Part shown: one piece after another, positions 58,763 to 64,000 of the stretch | How positions within the stretch are numbered: the first letter of the stretch is position 1 | How the letters are laid out: the number at the start of each line of letters is the position of its first letter | Assembly (NCBI RefSeq): GCF_018130065.1 | Contig: NZ_JAFCME010000005.1 | Span: 186,001-250,000, forward strand | Origin: Bradyrhizobium sp. AUGA SZCCT0158 | GTDB taxonomy: Bacteria; Pseudomonadota; Alphaproteobacteria; Rhizobiales; Xanthobacteraceae | Direction of reading: 5' to 3' | DNA: 64,000 nt | Program-made: the position numbers and the translations under genes | The notes under the pieces: model-generated | What the model saw: only the letters and a program-made list of their open reading frames with translations | Database searches by the model: none | Told to the model about the DNA's origin: nothing

Positions 58763-60811
58763 TCACGCCGCCTTTTTCGGCGGCTTGCGTTGGCGCAGGA
58801 AGCGGCCGAGCAGGCGGCGTTTGCCCTTGCGCGGGATCAGGTCGACGTCGCTGACGAGCTTGGCGCCGCCCTTGCGCCGCTCCAGCACGATCTTGCGGCT
58901 ATGAAATGCTTCCAGCTCGGCGCGATGGGCGACGCTGACGATGGTTGCTTTCGGCAGCTCCTTGATGACGATCTCCATCATCTTGTCCTGGCTCTTTTCG
59001 TCCAGCGCCGAGGTCGCCTCGTCCAGCACCACGATGTCGGGGTTGTGCAGCAACAGCCGCGCGAACGCCAGCCGCTGCTTTTCACCGCCCGACAATGTCT
59101 GGTCCCACGGCGCCTCTTCCTCGATCTTCTCCTTGAGATGGTCGAGGCCGACCTTGTGCAGGGCTTCGCAGAACTGTTCGGATCTCCAGTCCTCGGCGGC
59201 GCCGGGATAGGCGATCGCGCGGCGCAGCGTGCCGGTGGGAATGTACGGCCTCTGCGGCAGCATGAAGAGCCGGCGGTCGGGATGGAAGTTGACGCTGCCG
59301 CCGCCCCATGGCCACAGGCCTGCAATCGCGCGTACCAGCGTGCTCTTGCCGGTGCCGGATTCGCCGGCCACCAGCAGGCGCTCGCCGGGCTCGATCACGA
59401 CTTCGGTCTCGCCGACAACAGCGGTGCCGTCGTCTAACGTCACCGAGAAATCGTTGAGGCTGAGCATGGCCTCGCCCTCGGTCTCGCCGCGCTTGATGCG
59501 GCCGAATCCGTCGCCGCGTTCGGCCCGCTCCAGCCCGTCGAGCGACATCATCAGCGAGGCGATCCGGCGCGCGCAGGCGTTCCAGTCGGCAAGGCGCGGA
59601 TAATTGTCGACCAGCCAGCCGAACGCGGTCTGCACGATGGTGAAGGCGGAGGCCGCCTGCATCACCTGTCCGAGCGTCATGCTGCCGTCGAGGTATTTCG
59701 GCGCGCACAGCAACAGCGGCACCACGGGCGCAATCAGTCCCGACCCCTGCGACACCAGGGTAGTGCGCATGTGCTGGCGGGCGAGCTGCGACCATTGCCG
59801 CAGCACGTTGGAGAAGTTCTTGTCGAGACCGTCGCGTTCTTCCTCCTCGCCGCCGAGCAGCGCGATGCTCTCGCCGTTCTCGCGCACCCGGGTCAGCGTG
59901 TAGCGGAATTCGGCCTCGGCCTGGTTCTTGTCTTCGGACACCTGCACGAAGCGGCGGCCGATGGCCATGATCGAGCCGGAGGCGATCGCGGCGTAGACCA
60001 CCGCGGCAATGACGAGAAAGCCGGGTATCGTCACCGTTGATCCACCGAGCGTCACCGTCAGCGCGCCGCCGATGGTCCAGAGCACCACGATGAAGGTCGC
60101 GGCGGATAAAAACGCCGAGGTGACGCCGGCGACGAAATCCACCGGCGAGTCGGTCGAGATCCGAAGATCCTCGGCGATGCGGTGTTCCGGATTCTTGTGG
60201 TCGCCGCCGACGAGGTTGAGCTGGTAATAGCGGCCGCTGGTCAGCCAGCGCGTCATGACAGAGCTGGTCAGCCAACCCCGCCAGCGCCGCTGGATACCCA
60301 TCCGCGCGAACACCTGCGCGACGCCGAGCAGCACGCTGCCGATCGCAAGCGGGAAGAACACCGCGGAGAGATAGAAGACGGTGGCGGATTCGCGCTTCTC
60401 GATGGCGTCGAAGATCGCCCGGTTCCAGACATTGATGCCGTATTGAAATCCGACATTGACGACGATCAGGATCAAGAGCCCGATCGAAAAAAACCACGCC
60501 AGCCGGTCGCCGCTTTTGCCCCAATAGCCGCGCGCGCTGATCCAGAAGCGCGTCAGCAGATAATCTTTACGCGCCTGCTCGGCCTCCTCAGGCGACAATT
60601 CCGGGTCGGGCTCGACCACCTCCGGCGGCGGCGGGTCGACGCGATCGCCGTCCTCGGCGACGACATCGATAATTTCGGCCTTTTCGGCCGCTGACTCTTC
60701 GGCAGCGGCTTGTTTCGCGGCAGCGGATTTCTTCGAGGAATCGGATTTCTTCGAGGAAGGCTCGGACTTTACGGCGGGCTTCGCATCGGACTTACTATCA
60801 GTCTTGGCCAT
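58763..60811 (-). CDS. ABC transporter, SbmA/BacA-type membrane domain fused to ATPase (BclA-like)
   Basis: 682 residues. The first 85 are Lys/Ser/Glu-rich and probably cytosolic. The membrane domain (about 100-400) is of the ABC_membrane_2 type (FWISARGYWGKSGDRLAWFFSIGLLILIVVNVGFQYGINVWNRAIFDA, NPEHRIAEDLR). The ATPase has Walker A GESGTGKST, signature LSGGEKQRLAFAR, Walker B IVVLDEATSALDE and a His in SVAHRAELE. The architecture matches BclA of Bradyrhizobium and Rv1819c, peptide importers of the BacA-like class. Orthology to BclA is not proved by sight; YddA-like transporters share it. Confidence 0.9.
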   Translation of the reverse strand: MAKTDSKSDAKPAVKSEPSSKKSDSSKKSAAAKQAAAEESAAEKAEIIDVVAEDGDRVDPPPPEVVEPDPELSPEEAEQARKDYLLTRFWISARGYWGKSGDRLAWFFSIGLLILIVVNVGFQYGINVWNRAIFDAIEKRESATVFYLSAVFFPLAIGSVLLGVAQVFARMGIQRRWRGWLTSSVMTRWLTSGRYYQLNLVGGDHKNPEHRIAEDLRISTDSPVDFVAGVTSAFLSAATFIVVLWTIGGALTVTLGGSTVTIPGFLVIAAVVYAAIASGSIMAIGRRFVQVSEDKNQAEAEFRYTLTRVRENGESIALLGGEEEERDGLDKNFSNVLRQWSQLARQHMRTTLVSQGSGLIAPVVPLLLCAPKYLDGSMTLGQVMQAASAFTIVQTAFGWLVDNYPRLADWNACARRIASLMMSLDGLERAERGDGFGRIKRGETEGEAMLSLNDFSVTLDDGTAVVGETEVVIEPGERLLVAGESGTGKSTLVRAIAGLWPWGGGSVNFHPDRRLFMLPQRPYIPTGTLRRAIAYPGAAEDWRSEQFCEALHKVGLDHLKEKIEEEAPWDQTLSGGEKQRLAFARLLLHNPDIVVLDEATSALDEKSQDKMMEIVIKELPKATIVSVAHRAELEAFHSRKIVLERRKGGAKLVSDVDLIPRKGKRRLLGRFLRQRKPPKKAA

Positions 60812-60861
60812 GGCCCGGTAACGCGAAGAAAATCAGAAGGTTCCCTGACGGTGCTTCCCCA

Positions 60862-60919
60862 CGTCATGGGCGAGCGCGAGCGACGCCTCCTTCAGACGGC
60901 TATGCCCGGCCATGACGAG
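60862..60919. repeat. Interspersed repeat fragment (CGTCATGGGCGAGC...GGCCATGACGAG)
   Basis: The ends are partly complementary (CGTCATGG and CCATGACG). Related to 24793 and 47976. Lies in the gap between the ABC transporter and the hybrid kinase genes. Confidence 0.55.
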
Positions 60920-60949
60920 GTGCGAATGATACCGCTGACGTGCTGAATC

Positions 60950-63142
60950 TCAGGACGCCCGCGTCGTGGTGGCGCGTTTCATCATGCGCCAGCGGGCGAC
61001 CGCGTGCAGCACGCGCGAAAGCTGCTCGATCGAGTAGGGCTTTTGCAGCAGCTCCAGACCGTCGCTGCCGCTTTCGGACAGGCCGTGGCTGTAGCCGCTG
61101 GTCAGCACGACCGGCAGATCGGCATGGTAACGGCGAATTTCCTGCGCCAGCTCGATGCCGGTCATGCCCGGCATCACGACGTCGGTGAACACCACGTCGT
61201 AGCGGTCGGCGCCAGTAGCCAGTTCTTCCAGCGCGTGCGTGGCGTTGTCGACCAGGGTTGTGCCGTAGCCGAGTTCGGCCAGCGCGTCGGTGGCGAATTT
61301 CCCGACCTCGATATTGTCTTCGACCACGAGCACCGACATACCCCTGCCGTCGAGCGGCGGAGCATCTTCCACTGTCATCTGCTGCGGCTTGCCGTCACCG
61401 GTGGCGCGCGGCAGGTACAGCGTGAAAATGCTGCCCTTTCCCACTTCGCTGGCCACCACTACTTCGCCGCCGGATTGTCTGGCAAAACCGAACACCTGGG
61501 ACAGGCCGAGCCCGGTGCCCTGGCCGACCTCCTTGGTCGTGAAGAACGGTTCGAAGATGCGACCGTACTGCTCCTGGGGAATGCCGACACCGGTATCCTC
61601 GACGGAGACGGCGACATAGCCGGTGGGTTTTTGGTCGGCGCGGTTCTGACCGATGGAATCCTGCTTGCGGGGATTTGGCGAACCTATGGCGGCGCTGGGC
61701 AATTCAGTTGCCGTGTGCACCGTGATGGTCAGCCTGCCGCGGCCGTCCATGGCGTCGCGGGCGTTGACCGCCATGTTGATCATCGCGGTTTCGAACTGCC
61801 CGGCATCGGCATTGACGACGCACGGTTCGGCCGGCCCATGGATCTCGATCTCGACCCGCGATCCGATCAGCGTCTTGATCATCTCGCTCAGCATCTGAAC
61901 GTTCTGGCCGACGTCGAACAGTTCCGGTTTGAGTGTCTGACGGCGCGCGAACGCCAGAAGCTGGGTCGTCAGTCGTGCCGCGCGCGTGACCGTGTCCGAG
62001 ATCGCGTCGATGTAGCGCAGCCGGCGTGGCTCCGGCAGGTCCGGCCGCCGCAACAGATCGACGGAGGCGCGGATCACGGTGAGCAGATTGTTGAAGTCAT
62101 GCGCGACGCCGCCGGTGAGTTGCCCCAGCGCCTCGAGCCGCTGGCCATGCTTCAGCGCTTCCTCGGCCTCCTGCCGCTTGGCAGCCTCGGCATAAAGATG
62201 CCGCGTTCGACGCAGGGCGAAAGCGAGCAGGAAAAACAACAGGGCGGTGGCCGGCGCGCCGAAGATGAGGTGCTGGCTGATGGTGGAGAACCAGCGCGCC
62301 CGGATTGCCGACGTCTCAAGGCCGGCGCTGATATAGATCGGATATTCGGCGAGCCGCTGGTAGCCGAGGCGGCGCTCGATGCCGTCGGTCGGCGACGTCA
62401 CGGTGATGAGGCCGGCCTTGGGGTTCGCCGCGATCTGCTGTCCGACCGGTCCTGAGAGGTCGAGCCGCGCTTCCTGATCGACGGTCGGAAAGCGCGCCAG
62501 CACCGCGCCGTTGCTCAGGGCAAGCGCAAAGAAGCTGCCGGGCTCACGGCCGATCCGGGCGTAGAATTTCTCGAAATATTCCGGCAGTACCGACGCCTGG
62601 ATCACACCGGCAAAGCTGCCGTCCTCGGTTTGCCGCCGCCGGCTGAAGCCGAAAAACGGCGCGCCCTGATAGGGCGGCCGCGGCGTCAGCGCCTCGCCAA
62701 TATAGGTTCCGATGTCGCCGGCGACATGCGCGTTGAAATAATCCCGGTCCGAGAAGTCGATCTCGGGCGGGGGCATCACGAGGCTGTTGACGAGCGCGCG
62801 GCCCCTGGCGTCGAAGATCCAGGTCGATTTCACCTGCGGCAGCGACCCGACAAGCTGCTTCAGCCGCTGATGCAGCGCTTCCTCGCGGGAAGTAATGCCG
62901 GCGTCCGGAATGCCGCGGATCACCTCGGCGATTTCAGAGATGCTGCGGTCGATGGTCTCGAACACTTTCAGCGCGTGCTCGTGCACGACATCGAGCGAGC
63001 GTTCGATTTCCCGGTCGGCCGTCTCGTTGATCGAGATCCAGGAAATCGCGGATGCAAAGATGAACAGCGCCAGCGGGAGGGCCAGCGAGGCCGCCATCAT
63101 CCATTGCAGCAATCTCAGCGAATTGCGTTGTGCGGTCTGCAC
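60950..63142 (-). CDS. Hybrid sensor histidine kinase with C-terminal receiver
   Basis: 730 residues. Helix 1 (about 12-36) and helix 2 (about 297-315) enclose a Cache-type periplasmic sensor (FSDRDYFNAHVAGDIGTYIGEAL is the typical dCache turn). The kinase part shows the phospho-acceptor region GQLTGGVAHDFNNLLTV with His at about 348, then NMAVNARDAMDG (N box), DTGVGIP and GTGLGLSQVFGFARQSGG. The receiver has VLVVEDNIEVG, the acceptor Asp in DVVFTDVVMPGMTG, TSGYS and LQKPYS. No partner regulator is adjacent; the receiver may close the loop or feed a phosphotransfer protein. Confidence 0.94.
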   Translation of the reverse strand: MQTAQRNSLRLLQWMMAASLALPLALFIFASAISWISINETADREIERSLDVVHEHALKVFETIDRSISEIAEVIRGIPDAGITSREEALHQRLKQLVGSLPQVKSTWIFDARGRALVNSLVMPPPEIDFSDRDYFNAHVAGDIGTYIGEALTPRPPYQGAPFFGFSRRRQTEDGSFAGVIQASVLPEYFEKFYARIGREPGSFFALALSNGAVLARFPTVDQEARLDLSGPVGQQIAANPKAGLITVTSPTDGIERRLGYQRLAEYPIYISAGLETSAIRARWFSTISQHLIFGAPATALLFFLLAFALRRTRHLYAEAAKRQEAEEALKHGQRLEALGQLTGGVAHDFNNLLTVIRASVDLLRRPDLPEPRRLRYIDAISDTVTRAARLTTQLLAFARRQTLKPELFDVGQNVQMLSEMIKTLIGSRVEIEIHGPAEPCVVNADAGQFETAMINMAVNARDAMDGRGRLTITVHTATELPSAAIGSPNPRKQDSIGQNRADQKPTGYVAVSVEDTGVGIPQEQYGRIFEPFFTTKEVGQGTGLGLSQVFGFARQSGGEVVVASEVGKGSIFTLYLPRATGDGKPQQMTVEDAPPLDGRGMSVLVVEDNIEVGKFATDALAELGYGTTLVDNATHALEELATGADRYDVVFTDVVMPGMTGIELAQEIRRYHADLPVVLTSGYSHGLSESGSDGLELLQKPYSIEQLSRVLHAVARWRMMKRATTTRAS

Positions 63143-63262
63143 GGGCGCTCCTGCTCCGGAGCGAATCTTACGTCAAACCTGTAACGGAACAAAGCGGCGC
63201 AGAAGCTGAAACTTTGCCCGGTGCCGACCCGGCCGTTTACCGGGATACTCGGTACAAATTAG

Positions 63263-64000
63263 CTAAATTTGCCGCTCGACCAGCTTCAGCTTGAGCTCGG
63301 CGATGGCTTCCGACGGGTTGAGACCCTTCGGGCAGGCCTTGGCGCAGTTCATGATGGTGTGGCAGCGGTAGAGCCGGAACGGGTCTTCGAGATTGTCGAG
63401 CCGCTCGCCGGTGGCTTCATCGCGGGAATCGGTAACCCAGCGCGTCGCCTGCAGCAGCGCGGCGGGGCCCAGGAAGCGGTCGCTGTTCCACCAGTAGCTC
63501 GGGCACGAGGTCGAGCAGCAGGCGCACAGGATGCATTCGTAGAGGCCGTCGAGCTTTTCGCGGTCCTCGTGGCTCTGCTTCCATTCCTTCTGCGGCGTCG
63601 GCGTGGTGGTCTTCAGCCACGGCTCGATCGAGGCATATTGCGCATAGAAATTGGTCAGGTCAGGCACCAGGTCCTTGACGACAGGCTGGTGCGGCAGCGG
63701 GTTGACCTTGACCGCGCCGTCTTTGACGTCGTGCATCGACTTGGTGCAGGCCAGCGTGTTCTGGCCGTCGATGTTCATGGCGCAGGAACCGCAGACGCCT
63801 TCGCGGCAGGAGCGGCGGAAGGTCAGCGTCGGATCGATGTGGTTCTTGATCCAGATCAGGCCGTCGAGCACCATCGGACCGCATTCGCTGGTGTCGATAT
63901 GATAGGTGTCGACGCTCGGATTCTTGCCGTCGTCAGGATTCCAGCGATACACCCGAAACTCGCGCGTCTCGGTCGCGCCCGCCGGCTTCGGCCAGGTCTT
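63263..64000 (-). CDS. sdhB: Succinate dehydrogenase iron-sulphur subunit (partial, 5' end cut)
   Basis: 245 residues visible; the start is beyond the right edge (the frame is open to 64000, [20 protein letters not shown] at the end). All three cluster sites are present: 2Fe-2[16 protein letters not shown] with a later Cys in NTLACTK, 4Fe-4[13 protein letters not shown] and 3Fe-4[18 protein letters not shown]. It passes electrons from the flavoprotein to quinone in the respiratory chain and TCA cycle. Its sdhCDA partners should lie to the right on the same strand. Confidence 0.97.
   Translation of the reverse strand, partial: KTWPKPAGATETREFRVYRWNPDDGKNPSVDTYHIDTSECGPMVLDGLIWIKNHIDPTLTFRRSCREGVCGSCAMNIDGQNTLACTKSMHDVKDGAVKVNPLPHQPVVKDLVPDLTNFYAQYASIEPWLKTTTPTPQKEWKQSHEDREKLDGLYECILCACCSTSCPSYWWNSDRFLGPAALLQATRWVTDSRDEATGERLDNLEDPFRLYRCHTIMNCAKACPKGLNPSEAIAELKLKLVERQI

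Overview
The window looks like a chromosomal segment of a Bradyrhizobium-type alphaproteobacterium (family Nitrobacteraceae). It is GC-rich, many gaps hold short imperfect inverted repeats of the kinds scattered through Bradyrhizobium genomes, and it mixes core genes (sdhB, argG, typA, rlmN, folD, ppa) with many small secreted or membrane proteins. No rRNA gene is present, so the assignment rests on gene content and repeat types only.

Layout. 1-2.7 kb: an accessory-looking stretch with a cut-off gene, a tRNA 3'-end fragment, a nested hairpin, a double-glycine leader peptide gene and several tiny membrane proteins. 2.87-5.6 kb: a NarL-type sensor kinase and response regulator pair. 5.6-7.3 kb: small minus-strand genes. 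7.4-8.7 kb: an orphan RND-type membrane fusion lipoprotein behind an unusual array of tandem palindromes. 8.8-11.3 kb: small secreted proteins, two of them behind perfect CRP-type palindromes, and a polysaccharide deacetylase. 11.4-21.2 kb: an MFS exporter, a Tat-exported hydrolase, a cytochrome P450, a DUF5939-type adenylate/guanylate cyclase, a TerB-like protein, an SDR, a class I glutamine amidotransferase and an enoyl-CoA hydratase. 21.36-23.1 kb: tRNA-Ala(CGC), YggT, YggU and folD.

23.3-35 kb: an M20 peptidase, ppa, a GNAT acetyltransferase, a tight four-gene operon (hydrolase, DUF2269, SDR-DoxX fusion, DCC thiol protein), a flavin amine oxidase, a membrane-spanning alpha/beta hydrolase and typA. 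35.3-45.8 kb: a Crp/Fnr regulator divergent from a single-domain response regulator, PhoD phosphatase, two TAXI-type binding proteins without a TRAP permease, a pterin carbinolamine dehydratase, a DUF1232 protein, a Sel1-like protein, a quinone oxidoreductase and an SDR. 45.9-54.6 kb: an IalB-like protein, rlmN, two membrane proteins (one PAP2), argG, a PhoA-type alkaline phosphatase, and a TetR regulator divergent from a homocysteine methyltransferase. 54.6-64 kb: a proline-rich OmpA protein, a VOC protein, an FkbM methyltransferase, a BacA/BclA-like ABC transporter, a hybrid histidine kinase and a partial sdhB.

No transposase, integrase, CRISPR array or complete phage/defence island was seen. 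The most interesting signals are regulatory or small-gene signals: the tandem palindromes at 7465-7534, a perfect 20-bp palindrome at 19391-19410, CRP-type sites at 8761 and 10494 in a window that also encodes a nucleotide cyclase and a Crp/Fnr protein, the double-glycine peptide gene, a possible attenuator before the methyltransferase, and 7-bp repeats before a TAXI gene.
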